A stretch of 64,000 nucleotides of DNA from Rosenbergiella epipactidis (GTDB lineage Bacteria; Pseudomonadota; Gammaproteobacteria; Enterobacterales; Enterobacteriaceae), in assembly GCF_018494055.1 (NCBI RefSeq), contig NZ_JABBFQ010000004.1:62001-126000 (forward strand). Direction: 5' to 3'. Of the stretch, positions 24,684-33,616 are shown in pieces. The position numbers and the translations under genes are program-made. The notes under the pieces are model-generated. The model searched no databases. It worked only from the letters and a program-made list of their open reading frames with translations, and was not told the DNA's origin. Each line of letters opens with the position of its first letter. Within the stretch, counting starts at the first letter, position 1.

Positions 24684-26089
24684 CAGTATGCTCCATCCCT
24701 TTTAAGAACAACAGAACAAGTCTTAAATAAAATGGCTATGTCATTCCACATCGACCAGTTTTTAACATACCATGCATCAAAATAGACACGAGTTTCATAA
24801 TCCACATCTGAGCGTCCGCTCACCTGCCATAAGCCAGTCATCCCAGGTTTACTCATCAAATAGTAATCGACTTGGTCATGATATCGTTCAAGCTCTTCAT
24901 GAATAATCGGCCTAGGGCCCACCAAGCTCATCTCACCTTTTAGTACATTAAATAATTGAGGTAATTCATCCATACTGGTACGACGTAAAAAATTACCAAT
25001 CTGAGTAATGCGAGGATCATTTTTTAACTTAAAGGTTTCATCCCATTCAGCTTTAGCATCTGGATCTTTAGCTAATAGATCAGCGAGTAGTTCTTTAGAG
25101 TTCACTGACATTGAACGGAATTTTAAACACTTAAATGGTACGCCATTTTTCCCAATTCGTTCATGCCCATAAATCGCTGGTCCACCATCTTTCTTCACTT
25201 TACGACTTATATAAAGAAGGATTGGCGATAGCATCGCAATAATAAAAATCGATGCTAATATATCAAAGCTACGCTTTAGGATCCTTGATGGCCATTTTGC
25301 TAAACTTTGATGAACCCTAAATATCATTACTTCATGACTAAAAATAAACGACATATCAGTACTGTCTACAGGCATACCACGTAAAGTTGGAATAACTGAA
25401 ACGTAGCGATAACCATTAAGCATTAATTGCTGTAGCCAAGTATTACGTAACTCACTTTCATCGCTTTCTACTGCAATAATAAACTGCATACGTTTATCTA
25501 TTTTTTTTGTTAGTTCACTTGGTATCTCATGACTAACAGGAATATTACCTATATAGTTAGTATTATCATCAGCACTCCCAATGAATCTTATCGTTCTAAA
25601 TCCAAGATTCTTTTCACTAGCAATTGCCTTAAATGCCTCTTGAGCGTTGTGGCCAGAACCAATGATAATAGTGTCGCGCTGCCATGCACCAATTTTGTCA
25701 AGAATAAACTTAGTAATACATCGCATAACCGGCACAAAAAAAGCAATCAATAACCAGGTTATTACCCCAGTAATTCTCGATAGATACCATTGTGTAAACG
25801 CAATGATCGCAATTTCAAAAATTGAAAAAATAATTATAGTTCTGAGTACTTCCTTTAATTCGAACCAAAATGTTTTGCGATAAAAATAGTGGCGTAACCT
25901 CATACCATACCAACCGACACAGCATAATGATATTAGCCAATGTAGATGATACCAATTATTAAGATTTTTTGGTGATACTGAATCATCTCCAAAAATCCCT
26001 TCAGCCACATATAGGCTAACTAGTAAACTGAATAAATCAGATAAAATTAATCCGCTGCTAGCTAGCAGATTTCGGGATAACCGTGTCAT
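24683..26089 (-). CDS. wbaP: Undecaprenyl-phosphate galactose phosphotransferase
   Basis: Starts the repeat unit by moving galactose-1-phosphate (or a related hexose-1-phosphate) onto undecaprenyl phosphate at the inner membrane. The 468-residue product has four N-terminal membrane helices, a central Rossmann-like domain (IIGSGHNAQEA) and the C-terminal polyprenyl-phosphate hexose-1-phosphate transferase domain with KFRSM, DELPQLFNV, SLVGPRP and KPGMTGLWQVSGR. Length and N-terminal domain match WbaP/AmsG more than the glucose-specific WcaJ. It has a GAGGAA ribosome site and lies 65 bases after wzc, behind a hairpin. Confidence 0.92.
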   Translation of the reverse strand: MTRLSRNLLASSGLILSDLFSLLVSLYVAEGIFGDDSVSPKNLNNWYHLHWLISLCCVGWYGMRLRHYFYRKTFWFELKEVLRTIIIFSIFEIAIIAFTQWYLSRITGVITWLLIAFFVPVMRCITKFILDKIGAWQRDTIIIGSGHNAQEAFKAIASEKNLGFRTIRFIGSADDNTNYIGNIPVSHEIPSELTKKIDKRMQFIIAVESDESELRNTWLQQLMLNGYRYVSVIPTLRGMPVDSTDMSFIFSHEVMIFRVHQSLAKWPSRILKRSFDILASIFIIAMLSPILLYISRKVKKDGGPAIYGHERIGKNGVPFKCLKFRSMSVNSKELLADLLAKDPDAKAEWDETFKLKNDPRITQIGNFLRRTSMDELPQLFNVLKGEMSLVGPRPIIHEELERYHDQVDYYLMSKPGMTGLWQVSGRSDVDYETRVYFDAWYVKNWSMWNDIAILFKTCSVVLKRDGAY

Positions 26090-26126
26090 AGATTCCTCAC
26101 CACAGAGCTGTAGCGACAGTTGTTAA

Positions 26127-26147
26127 GCCCCCACTTATACGGGGGGC
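26127..26147 (-). terminator. GC-rich hairpin between wzc and wbaP
   Basis: GCCCCC pairs with GGGGGC around a loop of about nine bases, in the 65-base gap between wzc and wbaP. No T run follows. It may attenuate transcription or stabilise the export-gene part of the transcript, giving more Wza-Wzb-Wzc than transferases. It sits near the boundary between GC-normal export genes and the AT-rich block. Confidence 0.5.
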
Positions 26148-26154
26148 AGGAGAG

Positions 26155-28320
26155 TTATTTTTTATCGTCGTAGCTATACCCATAATGACTATAGCCATAG
26201 CCATAATAGGAACTGGCTTTTTTCACTACACCGTTAAGAATACAACCTTTCACTTCAATTCCGCTCTGTTCGAAGCGTTTAATACTGACTTGCATCTCTT
26301 TAGCCGTATTCTCTTCAAAGCGCGCTACGAGTAATGTAGAGCCAACATAGCGACCTATCACTGCCGCATCTGTCACCGCTAATATCGGTGGTGTATCCAC
26401 TAAAACAATATCGTAATTTTCGCTCGCCCAATTCAAAAGTTGCTGGAAACGACTATGCATCAAGAGCTCAGATGGATTAGGGGGAGTCTTGCCACGAGCG
26501 ATAAAATCGAAATTAGCTCCGCTAACTGATTTTATCCCCCGCTCGATACTGGATTTACCGGAAAGAATATCGGATAAACCATGCTCTAAGGATTGATTAA
26601 AGATCTGATGTGAATAACCTTTACGCATATCAGCATCGATAAACAGTACTTTTTGCTCACCCTGCGCCAATACTACTGCGAGGTTAGTGGTAATAAAGGT
26701 TTTACCAGCATTGGGGCTAGCACCAGAAATCATTAAGATATTATTCGATGCTTCCATCATTGCGAAATGTAAACTGGTTCGTAAGCTGCGTATTGCTTCG
26801 ATAGCGAGGTCAGCAGGATTATCAATGGCGAGAAAACTAAGATTCTCTTTCTGTTTATTCTTTCTGGATTTTATTCCTTTAGGCTGTTGCTTAGCCATCC
26901 ACTCCGAAACCGGCACACTTGCATAAACATTTATTCCTAACTCTTCCAATTGTTCAGGAGACTCAATTCCTCTACGTAGCAGTACTCTTAATAAAACTAA
27001 TCCAATTGAAATAGCTCCCCCCAAAATTGCGCCTATAAGAACTATAATTACTTTCTTAGGTTTAACTGGTTTTGGTGCGGTAACTGCATCATCAATGATT
27101 CTTACATTTCCGATTGCACTATTTTTAGCGATACTTAACTCTTGCTGGCGATTCAGTAGCTGCATATATACTGCGCGACCGGATTCTACATCACGGCTCA
27201 ATTTCAGTACCTGCTGCTGAGTGGCAGGCATTGCAGAAACTTGCTTATTTAGCTTAGCTTTTTCCTGCTCTAACGTTTTACGTTTTGCTAATAATGCAAT
27301 ATAGGTTGGATGGTCTTTGGTATAAAGCTGTGAAACCTCTGCCTCACGAAATGTCAATTGATTTAATTGGTTATCAACATTTACAATCTGGTCTAAAGCA
27401 GAACGAGCCTGTAAATTAAGATCTACTGAGTCGCTTTGTTTACGATAAGAACTAAACTTATTCTCTGCATCGTCAAGTTGACTACGCACCTGCGGTAATT
27501 GACGCTCTAAAAACTCCAAGCTTTTGCTGTCTTGCGCGGCTTGGCGCGCAATATTCTGCGATAAATAATTCTCACTAATACTTTGTAGTTCACTTTGTGC
27601 TAACAGGGGATTAGGATCTGTGAGCGTAAGATTAAGCATACCCGTGTCTTTACCTTGGTCAGCTGCTGTAAATATTTGCTGCAGACCATTAATGGCATCA
27701 AGGCGAGTGATATAGTTTAGTGTAAACTGTGTTTCAGGTTCTGCATCGATCTTATCAATCTGTAATGAAAGTCCTTTGGCTGATATAGATTGTCCAATTT
27801 CTCCTTCGATTTTATAACCACCACCTTCTACTAGGTAATGCAGCTGATCGATTGTTGTAATCGTCAGCACTGGAACTTTACCTTCTTGCTTGGCGACATA
27901 AATTCTACTGATAGTGAGCTGGCCTGGTTGCTGCCCAGTTAATCGCGCCCAACCACGGCCAAAAATGGGGAAATATTTTTGCTGCACCTGTGCTTGAAGG
28001 GTTAAGTCATCTACCGTCTTACCTAAAATCATTCTCGACTGCAGTAAGGCAATTTCAGGAGCTGACACTGGTTGGCTATTGGGTAGCATCTGACTAAGGT
28101 TATTAAGAATCGAATTACCCTGTTTCTGCTCAACCTGAATTAAGGCATCCGCTTGGTAGATCGGCGTGGCAAATAGCGCATAAAAAATCGCTAGAAAGGT
28201 AAATAACCCCGTAACGGCAATAATTAATTTCTTATGATCGAGCAGCTCGCCGATTAAACGTCCTAAGTCGATCTCGTCAGAATCGGGGTTAGTGGGTTTA
28301 TGTTGAATCACTGATGACAT
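26155..28320 (-). CDS. wzc: Polysaccharide co-polymerase and tyrosine kinase Wzc
   Basis: Inner-membrane BY-kinase that works with Wza to polymerise and export exopolysaccharide. The 721 residues show an N-terminal Wzz domain between two membrane helices (near residues 32-52 and 425-450), a GNVRIID segment before the second helix, a Walker A motif (SGASPNAGKTF), Walker A' and B (FIDADMR, VLVDTPP) and a tyrosine cluster at the very C-terminus (YYGYGYSHYGYSY). Length is normal. It follows wzb by eight bases. Wzb should dephosphorylate the tyrosine cluster. Confidence 0.96.
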   Translation of the reverse strand: MSSVIQHKPTNPDSDEIDLGRLIGELLDHKKLIIAVTGLFTFLAIFYALFATPIYQADALIQVEQKQGNSILNNLSQMLPNSQPVSAPEIALLQSRMILGKTVDDLTLQAQVQQKYFPIFGRGWARLTGQQPGQLTISRIYVAKQEGKVPVLTITTIDQLHYLVEGGGYKIEGEIGQSISAKGLSLQIDKIDAEPETQFTLNYITRLDAINGLQQIFTAADQGKDTGMLNLTLTDPNPLLAQSELQSISENYLSQNIARQAAQDSKSLEFLERQLPQVRSQLDDAENKFSSYRKQSDSVDLNLQARSALDQIVNVDNQLNQLTFREAEVSQLYTKDHPTYIALLAKRKTLEQEKAKLNKQVSAMPATQQQVLKLSRDVESGRAVYMQLLNRQQELSIAKNSAIGNVRIIDDAVTAPKPVKPKKVIIVLIGAILGGAISIGLVLLRVLLRRGIESPEQLEELGINVYASVPVSEWMAKQQPKGIKSRKNKQKENLSFLAIDNPADLAIEAIRSLRTSLHFAMMEASNNILMISGASPNAGKTFITTNLAVVLAQGEQKVLFIDADMRKGYSHQIFNQSLEHGLSDILSGKSSIERGIKSVSGANFDFIARGKTPPNPSELLMHSRFQQLLNWASENYDIVLVDTPPILAVTDAAVIGRYVGSTLLVARFEENTAKEMQVSIKRFEQSGIEVKGCILNGVVKKASSYYGYGYSHYGYSYDDKK

Positions 28321-28328
28321 AACGCTTC

Positions 28329-28766
28329 CTATTTAGTACCCAGTTTTGTCGCCCAAGCCTGTGCCGCTTGCTCGATTAATTGATAGACATGCTCGAAAGC
28401 TTCTTCGCTTTTACGGTAGGGATCTGGGATCTGCTTATTATTGATCCAGTGAGCAAATAGCATAGTTTTACCTCGTGCTTCCGGTGCAATAGCCGAGACC
28501 TCTTCTTGGTGATGTTTCTCCATCACTAGAATCAGATCGTATTGTTGAGCTAGCTGTCGGGTAAACTGCTGACCTTGATGATCGGCCAAGGAGAGGTTAT
28601 TTTTTTCTGCCACCAAGCATGCGGTAGCGTCGGCGGCATGCCCTTTTAATGCCCCTGTCCCCGCAGAATCGATTTTCTTATTCGGCAGTAATTGGCGTAA
28701 CAACCGTTCTCCTGTAGGAGAACGGCAAATATTACCGGTACAGACCACAAGAATTGAGTTAAACAT
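28329..28766 (-). CDS. wzb: Low-molecular-weight protein tyrosine phosphatase Wzb
   Basis: Removes phosphate from Wzc, allowing cycles of polymer assembly. The 145-residue product has the phosphatase loop VCTGNICRS (nucleophile C9, R15) and the catalytic DPY near residue 115. The start at 28766 is the family start MFNSILVVC; a longer frame reading back into wza is rejected. It is two bases after the wza stop. Confidence 0.95.
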   Translation of the reverse strand: MFNSILVVCTGNICRSPTGERLLRQLLPNKKIDSAGTGALKGHAADATACLVAEKNNLSLADHQGQQFTRQLAQQYDLILVMEKHHQEEVSAIAPEARGKTMLFAHWINNKQIPDPYRKSEEAFEHVYQLIEQAAQAWATKLGTK

Positions 28767-28768
28767 AA

Positions 28769-29905
28769 TTATTTCAGGTCCTTGTAATAGTTCACTGTCT
28801 CGGTCAGATCGTGTACGCCGGTAATAGTTGGGACAATTTGCGAGATAACACGGTTCCAACGGACCAGCGGTGCGGTAGTGACATAGACGATATCGTAGGG
28901 CTGTAACTCAAATTCGGTAGACATCACCATGGTCGAAGCATCTTTCGCATTAAGCTGATAAATATTGGCGATACGACCGTTCTTATCTTTTGGAATTTGA
29001 CGAATAACAAAAATTCCCGACGCATCAGCATATTGTTGGCTAACGCCCTGTGCACTGCCAAGCGCTTCGGCGAGGGTCATGCCGCTACGATCCATCTTCA
29101 GGGTTGATTGCTGGCCGACTTCACCCATCACAAAGACTTTCTGATCGTCATTGCGCGGCACAAACAAAATATCGCCAGGGTACATCAAGCGGTTCTGCTG
29201 TAGGTCACCTCGTTGCATTAAGGCCTGCATCGATAACACGGTATCTTTACCGTTATGGGTTAACACGACATGGCGCCAATCGGCATTCTCGGCAAATCCA
29301 CCGGCAGCATTAATCGCATCGACTACTGTTAAGGGAATATTGGTAATTGGTAGTTGACCCGACTTGCTCACTTCTCCCGTCACATAGGCTTTTTGTGATC
29401 GGAAAGCGGCAACCGAAATATCCACCTGCGGGCTCTCAACATACTGTGCTAAACGGGAGGCTATCTGTTGTCTTACCTCGGCTAGGGTCTTACCTGCTAC
29501 ATAGACCTTACCAATATAAGGGTAAAAGATGGTGCCATCGGCGCCGACCCAGTTTCCGGTATCACTAGCAGAGCGATAGGTCCCTGCTGGGTTGGTCAAT
29601 TCTGGGTGGTCATAGACCGTCACCATCAATACATCGCCTGGGCCAATACGGTATTGATAGTTTTGTAATTGCTTATCCAGCTGTGGATTAGCTTGCGAGA
29701 TTACCGGCGCTGGGCGCAGCTTATCGATTAATCCAGGCGTCATCGGGTAGACGTTAACCAGTTTGTCCCAATCGTAGTCGCTATCCGGCAATTCAACGGT
29801 ATTTTTACGTAAGCTATTAAGGCTTTGGCCAGGAACAATGGTACAGCCACTCAGCAGTGCGGTCAGCACTGCGGCTGCAGAGAGTTTAAGTGCTAATTTT
29901 TTCAT
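28769..29905 (-). CDS. wza: Outer-membrane polysaccharide export lipoprotein Wza
   Basis: Forms the octameric channel through which the polymer crosses the periplasm and outer membrane. The 378-residue product has a lipoprotein signal with lipobox LSGC (Cys21). The polysaccharide-export domain follows ([19 protein letters not shown]), with two SLBB-type domains ([29 protein letters not shown]) and a C-terminal amphipathic helix region. Size matches E. coli and Erwinia Wza. It precedes wzb in the operon. Confidence 0.96.
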   Translation of the reverse strand: MKKLALKLSAAAVLTALLSGCTIVPGQSLNSLRKNTVELPDSDYDWDKLVNVYPMTPGLIDKLRPAPVISQANPQLDKQLQNYQYRIGPGDVLMVTVYDHPELTNPAGTYRSASDTGNWVGADGTIFYPYIGKVYVAGKTLAEVRQQIASRLAQYVESPQVDISVAAFRSQKAYVTGEVSKSGQLPITNIPLTVVDAINAAGGFAENADWRHVVLTHNGKDTVLSMQALMQRGDLQQNRLMYPGDILFVPRNDDQKVFVMGEVGQQSTLKMDRSGMTLAEALGSAQGVSQQYADASGIFVIRQIPKDKNGRIANIYQLNAKDASTMVMSTEFELQPYDIVYVTTAPLVRWNRVISQIVPTITGVHDLTETVNYYKDLK

Positions 29906-29973
29906 CAGAATATATTCAATAAAGTGGGTAAATCGCTGCCAGAACCGATTCCAGTTAGCTAGCAGCCGTTATT

Positions 29974-31464
29974 TTATAGTTGGAAAGGGATCTCGATTGC
30001 TGCGCTAGCCCCGAGGTCATCACTATCATTATGATTGGCATCGGTATACCAAGTGGCGAGGTTAAGGCGTACCGATTTATAGATATCGCCGCCCCAGCCC
30101 AAGGTCACGCCTTTAAGGGTATCGGCGCGCGGGAAGGTGCGGTTTTGCGTTTGGTCATTTGGATTGACCTTCGCCCAGAATAACCGCGCGCTCCAGCGCT
30201 GGTTATCTTCGGTCACCAATTCAGTTTTGCCAACCAGCATCCGACCATCACCGCCCAGCGTATCCCCTAAGGCGTAACCTTGTTGGTAATAACCATCGGT
30301 ATAGATATGGTGTTGGTAGCTGTAGTTTTTATTTTTAAAGTCGGTACGGGTGTCGTGCCCTTCGATATACCAGTTTAGGGCATTTCGGCCAACACTGTGG
30401 TGTCCTTCAATCCCCGCAAGATACATATTGGAAGAAGGTAATTTACCCGCTTCATCTTCGCCGACTAGCTGCCCATAAAGGCTAATTGGAATACCTAAGG
30501 TTGGTTCGAGTTTTAACTTACCGTCGAAGCCTGCCAGCTGGTTGCCGGGTTCATTAGGATCGTTATAACCAGTATTATCATTACCGGAGAAGGCGTCCCA
30601 GAAGTTACCTAGGGACTGTGGACGGCCTTTGCCGCCCCATTGAATAATACGGCTGGCACCCAGCTCTAGGGAGTCGAACGGCGATACCGTTAGGCGCATG
30701 CCGATAATTTTGGTGTGCGGCACGGCGCTATATTGTGACTCTTGCGCAGCAGAAATTTGGTACTGCCATGGACCGATCCAGTTAAGCCACCAGGTTTCGG
30801 GAGCGGTCTGTTTGGAGCGTGACAGCATAAAACCGGTTAGCGGGCGGGCGTTATCGGAGCGAATTAAGCTGCCTTCGTAGCCAGGTCCCCACCACTGTGG
30901 CGTTTCACCGAAAGAGAGCCACTGTCCCCAGAGTTTCACCGCACCGTAGCTGTTATTTAGGTTGGCGTGGGATGGGGATTGGATCTGACGATTTCCCTCG
31001 AGATTACCTTGTAGATTAACATCCCACCATTCGCCGCTATTGCTGGCGGTGACAGAAAGTTTGGTATCGGCTGTTGCGGAGTTCGCGAAGCTACGTGGCT
31101 GCCCGGTATTGTCGGTAGCGGCATAGGCGTTGACCCGGACATCCGATTTTAAACTTTGTAAGCGCTCCTGCACGCGTTCAACTGCTAACTGTTCGGAGGC
31201 GTAAGAAGGATGAGCCTTATCCAACGCATGTTCAATCGCTTCTTGGCTAAGTGGCCAAGTGCTTAAACTTAATTTAATCACGCCGCGATCGGCCAACCAG
31301 CTGAGATCCGAGCGTAAATCGCTATCAGGCAAGATCAGGCCAGCGGCAGTGGCGTTCAGGGAAGGATAAAGGGAAAGCCCAATCACTAAGGCTAATAAAG
31401 AGTGTCGATTAAAACGTTTACCACCTGACGCTCGCTGCATCTGCTGTTTCTCCGTAACATCCAT
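29974..31464 (-). CDS. wzi: Outer-membrane capsule assembly protein Wzi
   Basis: A 496-residue predicted outer-membrane beta-barrel of the Wzi family, which in Klebsiella anchors capsule at the cell surface. It has a signal peptide (hydrophobic LLALVIGLSLYPSLNATA after a basic start), a helical N-terminal bundle (LPDSDLRSDLSWLADRGVI), and alternating barrel strands with GETPQWWGPGYEGSLI. The last residues, AAIEIPFQL, end in a terminal aromatic/hydrophobic pattern. The start may be 31464 or the ATG eight codons later, which has GGAG in range. It is the first gene after the JUMPstart element. Confidence 0.92.
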   Translation of the reverse strand: MDVTEKQQMQRASGGKRFNRHSLLALVIGLSLYPSLNATAAGLILPDSDLRSDLSWLADRGVIKLSLSTWPLSQEAIEHALDKAHPSYASEQLAVERVQERLQSLKSDVRVNAYAATDNTGQPRSFANSATADTKLSVTASNSGEWWDVNLQGNLEGNRQIQSPSHANLNNSYGAVKLWGQWLSFGETPQWWGPGYEGSLIRSDNARPLTGFMLSRSKQTAPETWWLNWIGPWQYQISAAQESQYSAVPHTKIIGMRLTVSPFDSLELGASRIIQWGGKGRPQSLGNFWDAFSGNDNTGYNDPNEPGNQLAGFDGKLKLEPTLGIPISLYGQLVGEDEAGKLPSSNMYLAGIEGHHSVGRNALNWYIEGHDTRTDFKNKNYSYQHHIYTDGYYQQGYALGDTLGGDGRMLVGKTELVTEDNQRWSARLFWAKVNPNDQTQNRTFPRADTLKGVTLGWGGDIYKSVRLNLATWYTDANHNDSDDLGASAAIEIPFQL

Positions 31465-31660
31465 AAAGTTAGTCCACCACTCAACGTCAAGGCTGAGGGA
31501 CGGGTGTATCGGGTGACCAAGGTGAAAATATAATTATTTTTAATTTATTATTTTTATTAGCATTGTTATTGCGCTATCGGTGGGGGAGTTTACCTTTTAA
31601 ATAAGGTAAATTTAACAAAAATTACACTACCGACGAAAATTCTATAGCAAGCGTTTTAGG

Positions 31661-31699
31661 CACGCTGCCGCCCCTGGCGTGTGGCGACCAGAGTACCTT
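31661..31699 (-). promoter_or_regulatory. JUMPstart element with ops site
   Basis: On the minus strand the 39-base JUMPstart pattern is clear: GTACTCTGGT, then GCCAGGGGCGG and the ops core GGCGGCAGCGTG at 31661-31672. The usual ops core has T at position 6 (GGCGGTAGCGTG); here it is C. In enterobacteria this element pauses RNA polymerase in the leader and recruits RfaH, which lets transcription run through long surface-polysaccharide operons. The fit to a 16.5-kb downstream operon is good. Confidence 0.88.
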
Positions 31700-31717
31700 T
31701 ACAACATCTTGTTTCAA

Positions 31718-31734
31718 TTAGAGATTTATCCTAA
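31718..31734 (-). promoter_or_regulatory. Possible RcsAB box
   Basis: The minus-strand sequence TTAGGATAAATCTCTAA partly fits the RcsAB box (TaAGaatatTCctA) and lies just upstream of JUMPstart, where wza/ams promoters carry such sites. About six of ten core positions agree, so this is a suggestion only. Confidence 0.3.
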
Positions 31735-32042
31735 CAGTTTCTTGTCGACGTTTGAAAAGCCATTTTACTTTACGTAATGAAAAATATTCATCGATAGTTA
31801 ATATTAAGTAATATCGATAATTACAGTTAATTACGTAGTGAGTGGATGCCTTTCTGTCAGTAAATCAGTAAATTACCAAAAATTTAACTTGATTTAAGTC
31901 AACCTATTCTTCGTTAAAAGGTGACTTTTGTCAAAATTTGTCATGACATTAAAGGGTGTTGGCGGGGATTAATACAGATTAATTCCTAATTTCTAAAAAT
32001 TTACACTTTTTTTATAAATTTTGGTTATCAATAGACATAAAA

Positions 32043-32062
32043 AAACCCGCCGAAGCGGGTTT
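32043..32062 (-). terminator. Intrinsic terminator of lysS
   Basis: AAACCCGC / GCGGGTTT with a tetraloop, followed on the minus strand by a T run. It is 25 bases past the lysS stop and separates the core gene block from the exopolysaccharide promoter region. Confidence 0.92.
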
Positions 32063-32086
32063 AACAGAGTGGCTCAACGTTAGGGC

Positions 32087-33607
32087 TTATTTGCTGCCTG
32101 GACGAAGAGCTGGGAACAGAATCACATCGCGGATGGTGTGGCTATTGGTGAACAACATCACCATACGGTCGATACCGATACCTAGACCTGCCGTTGGCGG
32201 TAAACCGTGTTCCAATGCGGTGACATAATCTTCGTCATAGAACATCGCTTCGTCGTCGCCGGCATCTTTAGCATTAACTTGCTGTAAGAAGCGTTCGGCT
32301 TGGTCTTGTGCATCGTTAAGCTCGGAGAAGCCGTTACCGATCTCACGCCCGCCAATAAAGAACTCGAAGCGATCGGTGATTTCTGGATTATCGTCGTTAC
32401 GACGAGCCAGCGGTGAGACCTCTGCCGGGTATTCGGTGATAAAGGTGGGTTGGATTAGTTGGGCTTCAGCGGTCTCTTCAAAGATTTCGGTGACCACGCG
32501 GCCTAAGCCCCAACTTTTCTCAATCTTGATACCGATGGATTGTGCGATGGCGACCGCCTTATCGAAATCATCCAGATCGGCTAGCTCTGTCTCTGGGCGA
32601 TATTTCTTGATCGCTTCACGCATCGTTAACTTATCGAATGGCTTGCCGAAGTCGAACGTTTGCTCGCCGTACGCTACTTCTGTGGTACCCAATACATCTT
32701 GCGCCAAGGTACGGAACAGACTTTCGGTCAGCTCGATCAGATCACGGTAATCGGCATAAGCCATATAGAGTTCCATCATGGTGAACTCTGGGTTATGGCG
32801 TGGTGAGATGCCTTCGTTACGGAAGTTACGGTTGATCTCGAAGACGCGGTCAAAGCCGCCCACCACTAAACGCTTCAGATAAAGCTCTGGGGCAATACGC
32901 AGATACATATCGATATCGAGCGCATTATGATGTGTGATAAATGGACGCGCAGAAGCCCCCCCCGGGATGACTTGCATCATCGGGGTTTCCACTTCCATAA
33001 AGTTACGGTCGACCATAAATTGACGCACGCCAGCCATAATCTTAGAGCGAATCTGGAAGGTATGACGTGACTCTTCGTTGGCAATCAGGTCCAAGTAGCG
33101 CTGACGATAGCGGGTCTCTTGGTCTGCCAAGCCATGGAACTTATCAGGGAGCGGACGCAGTGCTTTGGTCAGCAGGCGCAGTTCGCTGCAGTGGATAGAA
33201 AGCTCGCCAGTTTTGGTTTTGAATAGCTTGCCACGCGCACCAAGAATATCGCCAAGGTCCCATTTTTTGAATTGTTCGTTATAGTAGCCTTCTGGCAGAT
33301 CATCGCGGGAAACGTAAAGCTGAATACGCCCCCCAACATCTTGCAGCGTGGCAAAAGAAGCTTTACCCATGATACGGCGCGTCATCATCCGGCCGGCTAC
33401 CGTCACTTCAATACCGAGATCTTCTAACTCTTCTTGACTCTGCTCGTCATGGCGCTGGTGTAACACATCAGAGCGATCGGTTGGGCGGAAGTCATTCGGG
33501 AAAGGGTTTCCTTTCTCACGCAGGGCGTCTAACTTTTCACGGCGTGCGCTCAATTCATTATTCAGTTCGAGGGCGAGATCCGCCGGCGCGGGGGTTTGTT
33601 CTGACAT
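32087..33607 (-). CDS. lysS: Lysyl-tRNA synthetase
   Basis: Class II synthetase that charges tRNA-Lys in the cytosol. The 506-residue product has the N-terminal OB-fold anticodon domain ([22 protein letters not shown]), motif 2 ([20 protein letters not shown]) and motif 3 ([12 protein letters not shown]). Length matches E. coli LysS (505). It follows prfB by nine bases in the conserved prfB-lysS operon and ends at a strong terminator. Confidence 0.97.
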   Translation of the reverse strand: MSEQTPAPADLALELNNELSARREKLDALREKGNPFPNDFRPTDRSDVLHQRHDEQSQEELEDLGIEVTVAGRMMTRRIMGKASFATLQDVGGRIQLYVSRDDLPEGYYNEQFKKWDLGDILGARGKLFKTKTGELSIHCSELRLLTKALRPLPDKFHGLADQETRYRQRYLDLIANEESRHTFQIRSKIMAGVRQFMVDRNFMEVETPMMQVIPGGASARPFITHHNALDIDMYLRIAPELYLKRLVVGGFDRVFEINRNFRNEGISPRHNPEFTMMELYMAYADYRDLIELTESLFRTLAQDVLGTTEVAYGEQTFDFGKPFDKLTMREAIKKYRPETELADLDDFDKAVAIAQSIGIKIEKSWGLGRVVTEIFEETAEAQLIQPTFITEYPAEVSPLARRNDDNPEITDRFEFFIGGREIGNGFSELNDAQDQAERFLQQVNAKDAGDDEAMFYDEDYVTALEHGLPPTAGLGIGIDRMVMLFTNSHTIRDVILFPALRPGSK

Positions 33608-33616
33608 AAAGGTTCC

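Larger units (their letters stand above)
31465..32040 (-). promoter_or_regulatory. Promoter and leader region of the exopolysaccharide operon
   Basis: About 575 bases upstream of wzi, AT-rich and without a gene. It contains the JUMPstart element and a possible RcsAB-type box further upstream (both listed separately). The leader between JUMPstart and wzi is about 200 bases, normal for RfaH-controlled operons. The exact promoter hexamers could not be assigned. Confidence 0.7.

Noticed and set aside
31785-31960. Repeated TTTGTCA/TTACG-like words in the wzi-lysS gap as an iteron or operator array
   Set aside because: The copies are irregular in spacing and the region is AT-rich, so chance similarity is the simpler explanation.
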